Source of the DNA: Sphingomonas sp.
GTDB lineage: Bacteria > Pseudomonadota > Alphaproteobacteria > Sphingomonadales > Sphingomonadaceae
Reading direction: 5' to 3'
Assembly (NCBI RefSeq): GCF_019746665.1
Contig: NZ_JAIERS010000006.1
Span: 1 to 64,000, forward strand
DNA: 64,000 bases
Part shown: one piece after another, positions 18,408 to 26,468 of the stretch
How the letters are laid out: the number at the start of each line of letters is the position of its first letter
Numbering within the stretch: position 1 is the first letter of the stretch
Program-made: the position numbers and the translations under genes
The notes under the pieces: model-generated
Database searches by the model: none
Seen by the model: only the letters and a program-made list of their open reading frames with translations
What the model was told of the DNA's origin: nothing

Positions 18408-18728
18408 ATGCGCGCGTTGGCTGACGATCGCCAGAACCGACCCGACGAGCTTGACGCCCGTATTGCGCGCGCCAAGACCGAGGCCGGTATCGGCGTGACC
18501 AACAACGCCGCCCGCGCCGAAGGGCGCGGCTGGGCGATCGGGATCGAATTCGTCGGCGCGGTGCTGGTTTCGGCGGCGCTCGGCTGGGCGATCGATACCT
18601 ATGCCGGGCTCGGCACGCGCCCCTGGGCGATGGTGGTGCTGCTGCTGCTCGGCTTCGCCGCCGGCACCCGCCGCGCGATGCAAACCTCGGCGCAGTTCGA
18701 CGCCGACACCAGCGAGGATAAGAGGTAA
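18408..18728 (+). CDS. atpI: ATP synthase accessory protein AtpI
   Basis: 106-residue membrane protein of the AtpI/AtpZ type, thought to help assemble the c-ring or supply magnesium. A charged N-terminus is followed by two transmembrane helices (about 44-64 and 71-89) with the family pattern GWAIDTYAGLGTRPWAMVVLLLLGFAAG. The start is ATG 18408, with AGGA five bases upstream. It is first in the F0 operon, three bases before atpB. Confidence 0.9.
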   Translation: MRALADDRQNRPDELDARIARAKTEAGIGVTNNAARAEGRGWAIGIEFVGAVLVSAALGWAIDTYAGLGTRPWAMVVLLLLGFAAGTRRAMQTSAQFDADTSEDKR

Positions 18729-18731
18729 GCC

Positions 18732-19481
18732 TTGGCCAGCCCAATGCATCAGTTCACGGTCAACAAGCTTCACCCGATCAACATCGGGGGCTTCGACGCG
18801 TCGTTCACCAACTCGTCGCTGTGGATGCTGGTCGCGCTGGCCGCCGTCTCGATCTTCCTGTTCGTCGGCACCGCCCGGCCGCAGCTGGTGCCCAGCCGCT
18901 GGCAAGCGGCGGTCGAATATATCTATGATTTCGTCAGGAATATGCTCGACACCAATGTCGGGCCGGAAGGGCGCGCCTACGCCCCGCTGATCTTCTCGAT
19001 CTTCCTGTTCGTGCTCGCGTGCAATCTGCTGGGCCTCATCCCCTGGGTCGGTGCGTTCACGCCGACGAGCCATGTCGCGGTGACGTTCGGGCTCGCGATG
19101 ATCGTGTTCGTCACGGTGGTCGTGGTCGGCTTCCTGCGCCACGGGCTGCACTTCTTCTCGCTGTTCTGGCCCCATGGCACCAATGTCGTGCTCGGCGCCT
19201 TCGTGTTCGTGATCGAGTTCCTCTCGTTCCTGTCGCGCCCGTTCACGCTCGCGATCCGGTTGTTCGCGAATATGACCGCGGGGCACGTGCTGCTGCAGGT
19301 GTTCGGCACCTTCGTCGTCGCATTGGGCTCGTTCGGGGCGCTGCCGTTCGTGTTCGGGCTGCTGCCGCTGGGCGTGAACATCGCGCTGTCGGCGCTCGAG
19401 GTGCTGATCGCGGTGGTGCAGGCCTATGTCTTCGCGCTGCTCGCCTCGATCTATCTGAACGACGCGATCAACCTCCACTAA
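18732..19481 (+). CDS. atpB: ATP synthase F0 subunit a
   Basis: Proton-channel subunit of F0, 249 residues with about six membrane helices. The essential arginine lies in SRPFTLAIRLFANMTAGH (R176). The TTG at 18732, close to an AGAGG site, is taken as start; ATG 18744 four codons later is possible. It sits in the order atpI-atpB-atpE-b'-b typical of alphaproteobacteria, with F1 genes elsewhere. Confidence 0.97.
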   Translation: MASPMHQFTVNKLHPINIGGFDASFTNSSLWMLVALAAVSIFLFVGTARPQLVPSRWQAAVEYIYDFVRNMLDTNVGPEGRAYAPLIFSIFLFVLACNLLGLIPWVGAFTPTSHVAVTFGLAMIVFVTVVVVGFLRHGLHFFSLFWPHGTNVVLGAFVFVIEFLSFLSRPFTLAIRLFANMTAGHVLLQVFGTFVVALGSFGALPFVFGLLPLGVNIALSALEVLIAVVQAYVFALLASIYLNDAINLH

Positions 19482-19506
19482 CTTTTAAAACGGAAAGGGT
19501 TTTCTC

Positions 19507-19731
19507 ATGGACGTCGCAACTGCTGCTAAGATCGGTGCGGGCCTTGCCGCGATGGGCGCGGGCCTCGCCGCGATCGGCGTGGGCTCGATCTTCGGCCAAT
19601 ATCTGAACGGCGCGCTCCGCAACCCGGAAGCCGATGCCAAGATGGGCGGTCGCCTGATCTTCGGCTTCGCGGTGACCGAAGCGCTCGGCCTGATCGCGGC
19701 GGTCGTCGCGCTCGCGCTCGCCTTCTCGTAA
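19507..19731 (+). CDS. atpE: ATP synthase F0 subunit c
   Basis: 74-residue two-helix hairpin that forms the rotor ring. The proton-carrying carboxylate is E58 in FAVTEALGLIA, and the polar loop is RNPEADAKM. A glycine-rich first helix matches c-subunits. The AAAGGG site upstream supports ATG 19507. Separation of 25 bases from atpB allows independent translation, as expected for the most abundant subunit. Confidence 0.98.
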   Translation: MDVATAAKIGAGLAAMGAGLAAIGVGSIFGQYLNGALRNPEADAKMGGRLIFGFAVTEALGLIAAVVALALAFS

Positions 19732-19766
19732 GGCTTTCCTTTCGCATTCGGTGAAGTGGCGGGATC

Positions 19767-20255
19767 ATGCCTCAATTTGATTTTGCGAACGTCTTCTGGC
19801 CGCAGCTGATCTGGCTCGCGATCTTTTTCGCGATCCTCTATTTCGGCGTTGTCCAGCTCACCTTGCCCAAGCTCGGCAAGGTGATGAACGCGCGCGAGGA
19901 TCAGGTGAAGGGCGATCTCGTCACCGCCGAAAGCGCCAAGGCCGAGGCCGACAAGCTGAAGGCCGACTATGATAGCGGCGTCGCCGCCGCCCAGGATCGG
20001 GCGCGCGCGACGCTGGGCACGGCGCGCGGCGATGCCGCCAAGGCGCTCGAAACGCGGCTCGCCGAGGCGGGCGCCGCGATCGAGGCCAAGGCGGCGGCGG
20101 CACAGGCCGAGCTCGACGCCGCGCGCGCGAAGGCGCTCGGCGAGATCGAAGGCGTCGCCGCCGAAGCCGCGGCGGCGATCGTCGAAAAGCTGACCGGCGC
20201 GCGCCCCGCCCCGGCCGAAGCCGAAGCCGCCACCCGCGCGGCGCTCGCGGCCTGA
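19767..20255 (+). CDS. ATP synthase F0 subunit b' (peripheral stalk)
   Basis: 162 residues: one N-terminal membrane helix (about 12-30) with FWPQLIWLAIFFAILYFGVV, then a long Ala/Glu/Lys-rich coiled coil. The first position after atpE and the LPKLGKVMNAREDQV stretch point to b' rather than b. It pairs with the next gene product as the b-b' heterodimer that links F0 to F1. Confidence 0.93.
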   Translation: MPQFDFANVFWPQLIWLAIFFAILYFGVVQLTLPKLGKVMNAREDQVKGDLVTAESAKAEADKLKADYDSGVAAAQDRARATLGTARGDAAKALETRLAEAGAAIEAKAAAAQAELDAARAKALGEIEGVAAEAAAAIVEKLTGARPAPAEAEAATRAALAA

Positions 20256-20267
20256 GGGAGACGCACG

Positions 20268-20807
20268 ATGCTTTATGCGCTGACCGTCGCGGTCGAAGGC
20301 GGCCACGCCAAGGCGACCTTGCTCGGGCTCGATTCCGAAGGCTGGGTCTATGTCGGGCTCACCATTTTCCTGCTGCTCGCGATTTTCGTCGGCAAGGCGC
20401 CGCAGAAGATCGTCGAGGCGCTTGACGGGCGCATCGCCGAGACGCGCCGGCAGCTGGACGAGGCCAAGGCGATCCGCGCCGAGGCCGAGGCGCTGCTGAG
20501 CGAAGCGCGCAGCCGCACTCAGGCGAGCGCCGGCGACGCCGCGGCGATCGTCGCCCAGGCCGAGGCCGACGCCAAGGCGATGCTCGCCAAGGCCGAAAGC
20601 GACGCAGCCGAGCTGATCGCGCGCCGCAGCAAGATGGCCGAGGATAAGATCGCCGCCGCCGAACGCGGCGCGCTGGCCGAGGTGCGCGCCCAGGCGGCGC
20701 AGGCGGCGACCCGCGCGGCGGCCGAGCTGATCGGCGCCCGCTATGGCGCCGAGGCCGACAAGACGCTCGTCGACCGCGCGATCGCCGGAATCGGGCGCCC
20801 CAACTAA
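20268..20807 (+). CDS. atpF: ATP synthase F0 subunit b (peripheral stalk)
   Basis: 179 residues: a short periplasmic N-terminus, one membrane helix (about 25-43; YVGLTIFLLLAIFVGKAP) and then a charged coiled coil to the end. LDGRIAETRRQLDEAKAIRAEAEAL fits b-type stalk proteins. It is last in the F0 operon, 12 bases after b'. The typical alphaproteobacterial arrangement has the F1 genes elsewhere in the genome. Confidence 0.94.
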   Translation: MLYALTVAVEGGHAKATLLGLDSEGWVYVGLTIFLLLAIFVGKAPQKIVEALDGRIAETRRQLDEAKAIRAEAEALLSEARSRTQASAGDAAAIVAQAEADAKAMLAKAESDAAELIARRSKMAEDKIAAAERGALAEVRAQAAQAATRAAAELIGARYGAEADKTLVDRAIAGIGRPN

Positions 20808-20919
20808 TTCGGTTCGGCGCGGCCGTTACACACTGCGACACTTAATCACTGTTGCTTGTCAACGACATCGGTCAAGCTCCTGCCGTCGACTCAAGTCGTC
20901 GGAATGATCGAGGCTGCGC

Positions 20920-21264
20920 ATGAAGCTGTTCGTCACCGCTGCAATTATCGCAATTCTGGCCGTTCCCGCGGCGGCGCAACAGGCGGGGGCGGTGACGCCT
21001 TCGGCCAATGCCGGCAGCGACGGCACGGCGACGACGACAGCGCCCGCCGCGACGCTGACGCTCGACACCCCGCTCGAAGCTTTGGTCGCCAACCCGAAAG
21101 CCAAGGCGGTGCTCGACCAGGTGCTGCAAGCGGACATCACCCAGAACCCGTTTTACGAGCAGATCAAGGTGATGAGCTTCAACCAGATCCAGCCACTCTC
21201 CAACGGCCAGTTGAGCGATGAGACGCTGAAGAAGATCGGCCAAGGGCTCGCGGCGATCAAATAA
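20920..21264 (+). CDS. Small exported protein, sphingomonad type
   Basis: 114 residues with a signal peptide (MKLFVTAAIIAILAVPAAAQQ), then an Ala/Thr-rich linker and a helical C-terminal domain with TPLEALVANPKAKAVLDQ and PFYEQIKVMSFNQIQPLSNG. I recall similar uncharacterised proteins in sphingomonads but know of no function. ATG 20920 has GAGG at suitable spacing. It is followed by an intrinsic terminator and then gmk. Confidence 0.75.
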   Translation: MKLFVTAAIIAILAVPAAAQQAGAVTPSANAGSDGTATTTAPAATLTLDTPLEALVANPKAKAVLDQVLQADITQNPFYEQIKVMSFNQIQPLSNGQLSDETLKKIGQGLAAIK

Positions 21265-21298
21265 GCGGCGGCGGATCGGCGTCGTGATCGATCGGGTC

Positions 21299-21326
21299 GC
21301 CCTGGCGCCGCCAGGGCGGCTTTCTT
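21299..21326 (+). terminator. Intrinsic terminator after the small exported protein gene
   Basis: GCCCTGG (21299-21305) and CCAGGGC (21311-21317) form a stem with a 5-base loop, followed closely by a T-rich tract (TTTCTTTT). Confidence 0.75.
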
Positions 21327-21417
21327 TTCTCGGCGGTATGGCAGACATGATCGATGCCGCATCGATCGGGCAGTTGCCTGCCTTGACGAGTACCCGCCCC
21401 CCGCGCCACTAGCGCGC

Positions 21418-22074
21418 ATGGCTGATCTCGACCCTCATGGCTTCAAGCGCCGCGGCGTGCTGTTCGTGCTCTCCTCGCCTTCGGGGGCGGGCAAATCCAC
21501 CATCGCGCGCAAGATGCTCGAGGAAGAGCCCAACCTCGCCATGTCGGTGTCCGCCACCACCCGCCCGATCCGGCCGGGCGAGGAGGACGGCGTGGACTAT
21601 CACTTCGTCTCGCTCGATCGCTTCCGCGCGATGGTCGCGGCGAATGAGTTCCTCGAATGGGCGCACGTCTTCGGCCATCGCTATGGCACCCCACGCGCGC
21701 AGGTGGAGGCGATGCTGAGCCAGGGCAAGGATGTACTGTTCGACATCGACTGGCAGGGCGCGCAGCAATTGTTCCAGATCGCCGGCGGCGACGTGGTGCG
21801 CGTGTTCATCCTGCCGCCGTCGATGGAGGAATTGCGCGGCCGGTTGGAACGGCGTGCGACCGATTCGCCCGAGGTGATCGACGCGCGGATGCAGCGCGCG
21901 GCCGCCGAGATCAGCCATTGGGACGGCTATGACTATGTGCTGGTCAACGACGATGTGCAGGCCTGCTACGCGCAGGTGAAGAACATTCTCGCCGCGGAGC
22001 GGTTGAAGCGCTCCCGCCAGACCGGGCTGATCGGCTTCGTCCGCGGGCTGATGAAGCGCGGCGAGCACGCCTAA
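21418..22074 (+). CDS. gmk: Guanylate kinase
   Basis: Phosphorylates GMP to GDP. The product has 218 residues with the nucleotide-binding P-loop SSPSGAGKS at 18-26, the GMP-binding stretch SATTRPIRPGEEDGVDYHFVS and the WAHVFGHRYGTP segment. ATG 21418 is the first start in frame with the conserved sequence. It is a single gene that converges on the atp12 operon; the stops are four bases apart. Confidence 0.97.
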   Translation: MADLDPHGFKRRGVLFVLSSPSGAGKSTIARKMLEEEPNLAMSVSATTRPIRPGEEDGVDYHFVSLDRFRAMVAANEFLEWAHVFGHRYGTPRAQVEAMLSQGKDVLFDIDWQGAQQLFQIAGGDVVRVFILPPSMEELRGRLERRATDSPEVIDARMQRAAAEISHWDGYDYVLVNDDVQACYAQVKNILAAERLKRSRQTGLIGFVRGLMKRGEHA

Positions 22075-22077
22075 GCG

Positions 22078-22758
22078 CTAACGGGCCAGAGTGAGGAACC
22101 GCACCGCCGCCTCATAATCGCGCCGCCGCGCTGCCTTGGCCTGGAGCGCGAGATCGTCGTCGCCCCATTGCTCGGCCTGCCACTCCTCGTCGAGCGTGGC
22201 GGCAAGCCAGAGCTGCTCCGCCCCCGCCGCCCCGTCCGCGAGCGCGAGGGCGCCCACTAAAGTGCCGGTGATCGTCACGATCGGGGAGAGCGCGGCGAGC
22301 GCGAAGGGCGGGTAAGCGGCCAGCGCCGCGCCGAGCCGGGCCACCGTCTCCGCCGGCTGCGCGCGGTGCATCACGCCCGAAGTCACGACGAAATCGACGC
22401 CGAACGCTCGCCGCGCCCAATCCAGCAGCGGATCCCACGCCGCTGCCTGGCGCGCGACAAGCTCGGCGGGGCCATCGGCGCGGTAATAGAGCAGGTCGCT
22501 CTCGCCATAGACCGCCAGGCCCACGGCGAACCCGGCGGGATCGGCCGCGACCCGGTCGATTGCCGCGTTGGCGAGCCCGGTCAGCGGCATCGCGCGCGGG
22601 TCGAGCGTCTCGCCCACGCCGCGCCATTCGTCCGCCACCGCCTCGGCGAGCGCGGGGGTCGGCAGCATCAGCGCCGCCCGGCCTGGGGTGCGCACCGGCT
22701 TATCGTCGAGCCGGATGCCACCTTCCACGACATGAACCTCGCGCCAAAAACGCTTCAT
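22078..22758 (-). CDS. ATP12 family F1-ATPase assembly chaperone
   Basis: 226 residues matching the ATP12 chaperone family, which in mitochondria protects the F1 alpha subunit during assembly. Recognisable stretches are MKRFWREVHVVEGGIRLDDK at the N-terminus, then LPTPALAEAVADEW, DLLYYRADGP and LSPIVTITGTLVGALAL. Its location just beyond the F0 operon fits a role in ATP synthase biogenesis. The start at 22758 overlaps the upstream stop as ATGA. Confidence 0.93.
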   Translation of the reverse strand: MKRFWREVHVVEGGIRLDDKPVRTPGRAALMLPTPALAEAVADEWRGVGETLDPRAMPLTGLANAAIDRVAADPAGFAVGLAVYGESDLLYYRADGPAELVARQAAAWDPLLDWARRAFGVDFVVTSGVMHRAQPAETVARLGAALAAYPPFALAALSPIVTITGTLVGALALADGAAGAEQLWLAATLDEEWQAEQWGDDDLALQAKAARRRDYEAAVRFLTLAR

Positions 22759-22961
22759 TGTTCGCTGCGCCAGCGCCGCGCGAGCGCACGCGGCACCACC
22801 CCCAGCACCCACAGGGCGGCGATCACCAGCGCGATACCCACCACCTTGCCCAGCGTCTCCTCCGCCCGCGCCGCGAGGACCAGCCCCAGGCACGCGCCCA
22901 CCAGCGCGCCGATCTGGACGAGCGAGATTAGCAGGAAGCGCCCCCGCGCCGGATCCCTCAT
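22755..22961 (-). CDS. Small two-helix membrane protein
   Basis: 68 residues with two hydrophobic helices (about 9-30 and 37-56) and a basic C-terminus (RALARRWRSEQ), so the tail should face the cytoplasm. I recognise no family. It overlaps both neighbours by four bases (ATGA at each end), which shows it is a real part of the phosphatase-atp12 operon. Confidence 0.75.
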   Translation of the reverse strand: MRDPARGRFLLISLVQIGALVGACLGLVLAARAEETLGKVVGIALVIAALWVLGVVPRALARRWRSEQ

Positions 22962-23623
22962 GCCAGCATCGCCGAAAGCTCGCCGACATCCTCGGCCACC
23001 GCGATCGCGCCAGCGGCGACCAGCTCGTCATTTGGGTGATAGCCCCAGCCGACGCCGATCGCGCGCACCCCGGCGCTCACCGCCATCGCCATGTCGAAGC
23101 TGGTGTCGCCGATCATTACCGCATCCTGCGCGGCAGCCCCGGCCTCGACGAGAGCGGCCTCGATCATCGCCGGATGCGGCTTGCTGGGGTGGCGGTCGGC
23201 GGTTTGCAGCGTCACGAAATGGCGAGCGATGCCGTGGTGGGCGAGGATATGCGCGAGGCCGCGATCGGACTTGCCAGTCGCCACCCCCAGCTGCCAGCCT
23301 TGCGTCGTGAGCGTCTCCAGCAGCTTGGCGATGCCCGGATAAAGTGGCTCGGCGCCGATCGTGCCGGCGCTGCGCAGCTCGAAGAATGCGGCGCGATATT
23401 GGGCGACCAGCCGCTCGTGCAGCGCGCCATCGGCATCGGGCAGCAGCGATCGGATCACCTCGGCCAGGCTCAGCCCCACCTGGCGGCGGATAATCGCCCG
23501 CGGCGGCGGCGCGAGGCCGACATCGCCAAAGGCCCGCTCCATGGCTGTGCAAATGTGATGCTGGCTATCGACCAGCGTACCGTCACAATCGAAAAGCGCG
23601 AGGCGAACGGGGGCGGCGGGCAT
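22958..23623 (-). CDS. HAD-IA family phosphatase (phosphoglycolate phosphatase-like)
   Basis: 221-residue haloacid-dehalogenase hydrolase. Motif I is FDCDGTLVDS, motif II LGVATGKSDRGL, the motif III lysine lies in HPSKPHP, and motif IV is MIGDTSFDMAMA. Substrate not determinable; phosphoglycolate or a pyrophosphate-type substrate is usual for such proteins. It is first in a three-gene overlapping operon with the small membrane protein and ATP12. Confidence 0.9.
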   Translation of the reverse strand: MPAAPVRLALFDCDGTLVDSQHHICTAMERAFGDVGLAPPPRAIIRRQVGLSLAEVIRSLLPDADGALHERLVAQYRAAFFELRSAGTIGAEPLYPGIAKLLETLTTQGWQLGVATGKSDRGLAHILAHHGIARHFVTLQTADRHPSKPHPAMIEAALVEAGAAAQDAVMIGDTSFDMAMAVSAGVRAIGVGWGYHPNDELVAAGAIAVAEDVGELSAMLA

Positions 23624-23662
23624 CGCCAGGGCTTAGCCAAGCCGCCCCCGGCTGGAAAGCCT

Positions 23663-24655
23663 TCAGCCGATATCGAGCACCAGCTTGCCCACCGCCTTGC
23701 CACTCGCAAGCTTGGCGTGCGCCGCGCCGGCATCGGCCAGTGTGAACCGCTCGGGATCAAGCAACGGCTTCAACCGCCCCGCCTCCACCAGCCGCGCCGC
23801 GCGCGTCAGGATGTCGCCGTGCCGCTCCAGGTCGCGGTCGCGCAGCATCGGCACGAGCATGAACACGACGTGGAGCGTCGCGTTGTGCGGCATCAACGGA
23901 CCGAGATCGAGCGCCGTATCGCGTGCGAGGATCGTCGCCACTCGCCCATTGGTCGCGACCGCCGCGATCGATGTGGCGATGTTCGCGTTGCCGATCGTAT
24001 CGAACACCACGTCATAGCCCGCCCCGCCTGTGCGGGCGGCGACATAGTCCGCGACCGGGGTGCTGCGATATTCGATCGCGTGCGCCGCCCCCAGCTCGCG
24101 CGCGATTAAGGCTTTGTCGGGGGAGGAAGCGGTCGCGTCGACGATCGCCCCGGCCAAGTGCGCGAGTTGCACGCCAACATGGCCGACGCCGCCGGCCGCG
24201 CCATGCACCAGCACCCGCTCCCCCGGCTGAACCTTGGCGCGCTCGATCAGTGCTTCCCAGGCGGTGATGGTGACGAGCGGCAGCGCCGCCGCCTCGCGAA
24301 AGGAAAGATTGGCGGGCATCCGGGCGAGCAGCCGGTGATCGGCGCGCATCTCGCTCGCATAGCTGCCATCGCGCCCGATCAGGCCGCCCGCGCAGCCATA
24401 GACATGGTCGCCCGGCGCGAAGCCTGGCACGGCGGCGCCGATCTCGGTGATCTCCCCCGCCAGGTCGCAGCCCAGCACGACCGGGGTATTGGCGATGTCG
24501 CCATAGGCGCCACCGCGGATCTTGGTGTCGATCGGGTTGATCCCCGCCGCGCGCACCGCGATGCGCACCTCGTTCGGCCCAAGCGGCGCTGACGGCGCTT
24601 CCTCCAGGCGAAACGGCGCATCGGGGCCAAGGGAATCGAGAACCAGGCGCTGCAT
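23663..24655 (-). CDS. Zinc-free MDR family NADPH:quinone reductase
   Basis: 330-residue medium-chain dehydrogenase/reductase. GroES-like N-terminal part (AAGINPIDTKIRGG, VVLGCDLAGEITEIG) and Rossmann fold with GAAGGVGHVGVQLAHLAG. Zinc-ligand cysteines of alcohol dehydrogenases are absent, which points to a quinone reductase or zeta-crystallin type enzyme. It diverges from an HxlR regulator, a common pairing in which the regulator controls a detoxifying reductase. Confidence 0.9.
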   Translation of the reverse strand: MQRLVLDSLGPDAPFRLEEAPSAPLGPNEVRIAVRAAGINPIDTKIRGGAYGDIANTPVVLGCDLAGEITEIGAAVPGFAPGDHVYGCAGGLIGRDGSYASEMRADHRLLARMPANLSFREAAALPLVTITAWEALIERAKVQPGERVLVHGAAGGVGHVGVQLAHLAGAIVDATASSPDKALIARELGAAHAIEYRSTPVADYVAARTGGAGYDVVFDTIGNANIATSIAAVATNGRVATILARDTALDLGPLMPHNATLHVVFMLVPMLRDRDLERHGDILTRAARLVEAGRLKPLLDPERFTLADAGAAHAKLASGKAVGKLVLDIG

Positions 24656-24710
24656 GGAAAATCTCCGCTGTTGTTGCCCGCCCCCATTTGGCGCTAATGC
24701 CAGCCAGCGC

Positions 24711-24736
24711 TAGTACGCACTATTTTGAAGGGTAGT
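24711..24736. promoter_or_regulatory. Putative HxlR operator between divergent genes
   Basis: The 87-base divergent region holds TAGT (24711), ACTA (24719) and TAGT (24733), giving overlapping inverted repeats close to the regulator start. HxlR proteins generally bind short inverted repeats between themselves and a divergent target. The site is inferred, not a match to a defined consensus. Confidence 0.4.
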
Positions 24737-24742
24737 ATCCTT

Positions 24743-25099
24743 ATGGATACCGAAGAACTGATCCATCGCCCCTTTGGCTGCTCGGTCGAGGCGACGCTGT
24801 CGGTTATCGGCGGCCGGTGGAAGCCGGTTATCCTGTTCAGGCTGATGGAAGCCGATCATCTCCGCTTCAACGAGCTGCGCCGCATCCTGCCGAGCGCCAT
24901 CACGCAAAAGATGCTGACCCAGCAATTGCGCGAGTTGGAGGCGGACGGGGTGGTCGAGCGGCGGGTTTACGCCGAGGTGCCGCCGCGCGTCGATTACCGG
25001 CTCACCGCGCACGGCCGCAGCCTTGCCCCCGTGTTGATCGCGATGCGCGATTGGGGTGTGAAGCACATGGCCGAGCGCATCTTCGACGTCGCTGCCTGA
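24743..25099 (+). CDS. HxlR family transcriptional regulator
   Basis: 118-residue winged-helix regulator of the HxlR/MarR-like type. The hallmark N-terminus is present: CSVEATLSVIGGRWKPVILF with the conserved, often redox-active cysteine; then FNELRRILPSAITQKMLTQQLRELEADGVVER, the recognition helix and wing. It probably represses or activates the divergent quinone reductase in response to electrophiles. ATG 24743 is chosen over the TTG at 24725. The stop shares one base with the next start. Confidence 0.93.
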   Translation: MDTEELIHRPFGCSVEATLSVIGGRWKPVILFRLMEADHLRFNELRRILPSAITQKMLTQQLRELEADGVVERRVYAEVPPRVDYRLTAHGRSLAPVLIAMRDWGVKHMAERIFDVAA

Positions 25100-25440
25100 T
25101 GGCGGGCAAGCTGCGCCGCCGCGCGGTGGTCGCGGCGATGGAAGCGGCGGAGGCGGCGCGGGCGGTGGTGCGCGATTGCGCGTTATGCGAACGGCCGCTC
25201 GGCAAGCGGATCGAATGGCATCACGTCCTCCCCCGCAGCGAGGGCGGGAAGGACACCGTGCCGCTCCACCCGATCTGCCACCGCACGATCCATGCGTGCC
25301 TCACCAACGCGGAGATCGCGCGGGCTTACCATGACATGGTGGCGCTGCGCGCCCAGCCCGAGATCGCGCGCTTCGTGCAGTGGATCGCGAAGAAGGAACC
25401 GGATTTTCACGCTCCGACGCGGCGGGCGAAGCGGGAGTAG
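25099..25440 (+). CDS. Small HNH-motif protein
   Basis: 113 residues. An HNH-type nuclease core is visible: CALCERPLGKRIEWHHVLPRS, with a CxxC pair, the catalytic HH, and later LHPICHRTIHA. Basic N- and C-termini fit nucleic-acid binding. The ATG overlaps the HxlR stop (TGATG), so it is translated with the regulator. No partner gene suggests a phage or restriction role; its cellular function is unknown. Confidence 0.8.
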   Translation: MAGKLRRRAVVAAMEAAEAARAVVRDCALCERPLGKRIEWHHVLPRSEGGKDTVPLHPICHRTIHACLTNAEIARAYHDMVALRAQPEIARFVQWIAKKEPDFHAPTRRAKRE

Positions 25441-25459
25441 CCGTGGGGACCGGGCTAAG

Positions 25460-25841
25460 CTCATGGCCGATGGCGAGCGTGAGCTGTGGCGCGGGAAAAC
25501 AGTGCTGCCAGCGATGGCCTTCACGCCCGTCGGTCCCTGAGCGACGACCAGCGCAAAATCAGCAGGGTGCCGGCGCAGGGCGTTGGTCAGCTGGATGTGT
25601 TGCCTAGCGATGCCGGCAGCGAAAAGGCCGTTCTGGTGGGCCATTCCATGGGCGGCTGGGTCGCGCCCATTTTCCCCCGACCTACCCGGCGCGGACGGAA
25701 CGGCTGATCATCATCGATGCCGCCCGCTGCAAAGCGATCTTCGAGGGTGAGCCGCCGCTCGATCTCGATCCTTTGACGGTCGCGCAAGCGCAAGCGCTCA
25801 TGGCGCTGCTGGAGGACACGAAGCCCGCCTCGGCGATTTAG
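25460..25841 (+). pseudogene. Decayed alpha/beta hydrolase gene
   Basis: The nucleophile elbow VLVGHSMGGW is read in one frame (up to about base 25665). The continuation FPPTYPARTERLIIIDAARC, with a helical segment after it, is in another, ending at TAG 25841. The N-terminal half is unrecognisable beyond scraps with stops. This is a frameshifted relic of an alpha/beta-fold hydrolase. Confidence 0.7.
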
Positions 25842-26468
25842 GCGGCGTGATCTGGCTGCTCGCCAGTCACGATAGCGTGCCTTTCCGAACCAGCGACGGT
25901 CATTCGCAGGGGTCGCGCCTATTGCGCGGGGTGCGCGCGGTAACAAGCAAAGTCTATGATGCCTGTGGGCATCAGGTGCCGGCGTCGCGGAGAGCGACCC
26001 TCATCGAGATCGACGGTTCGGAAGGCGAGGGTGGCAGGCCGATCGTGCGCCGCGCGAGCGCGCTGATGATACCGCCGTCTGAGTCGTTGCACCGACAAAA
26101 CCAACTGCTCGATTCGTCTGTCGATTTGTTGCTGCGGACGACCTTTTTCCCGGCGACCGTTAACCAGTAGCTCGCCCAAGCCATGCCGATAGGGAATGCA
26201 AAAGAGAAGTGAAGAGGCAGCTCATTCTCATAGAGCATGATCAGAGCCCAAATCGGGGCACAGATGGTGCTCTCAAACCTTTGTATCGGTGCCAAAACGG
26301 TGTAGCGAAAGAACGTAGCGGTCGATACAGATAGCAATCGGCATCGAAATCATAGCGTAAACAGCCTTTGCCGCCCATCGTCGTGTTTTTACCAAGGTTT
26401 TACAGGGCGGCTTTGTAACCCGTGGTGCCACTAACGACGGTCATTGTGCGCGTCTAGGAGATAAGAAT
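25842..26468. other. Gene-poor, less G+C-rich stretch
   Basis: About 630 bases without a convincing gene. On the minus strand near 26150-26400 there are membrane-protein-like fragments in different frames (for example PIWALIMLYENELPLHFSFA), which may be a further decayed gene but could be chance. The last bases hold the ribosome site AGGAGATA for the DUF4082 gene. Reduced G+C between about 26.1 and 26.45 kb points to foreign or decaying DNA. Confidence 0.5.

Noticed and set aside
18375..19478. 367-codon frame opposite atpI-atpB
   Set aside because: Shadow of the F0 genes; rich in Glu, Arg, Gln and His with no domain pattern.
25972..26337. 121-codon minus-strand frame with hydrophobic segment
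   Set aside because: Start, end and neighbouring frames do not form one coherent protein; may be a relic but cannot be supported as a gene.
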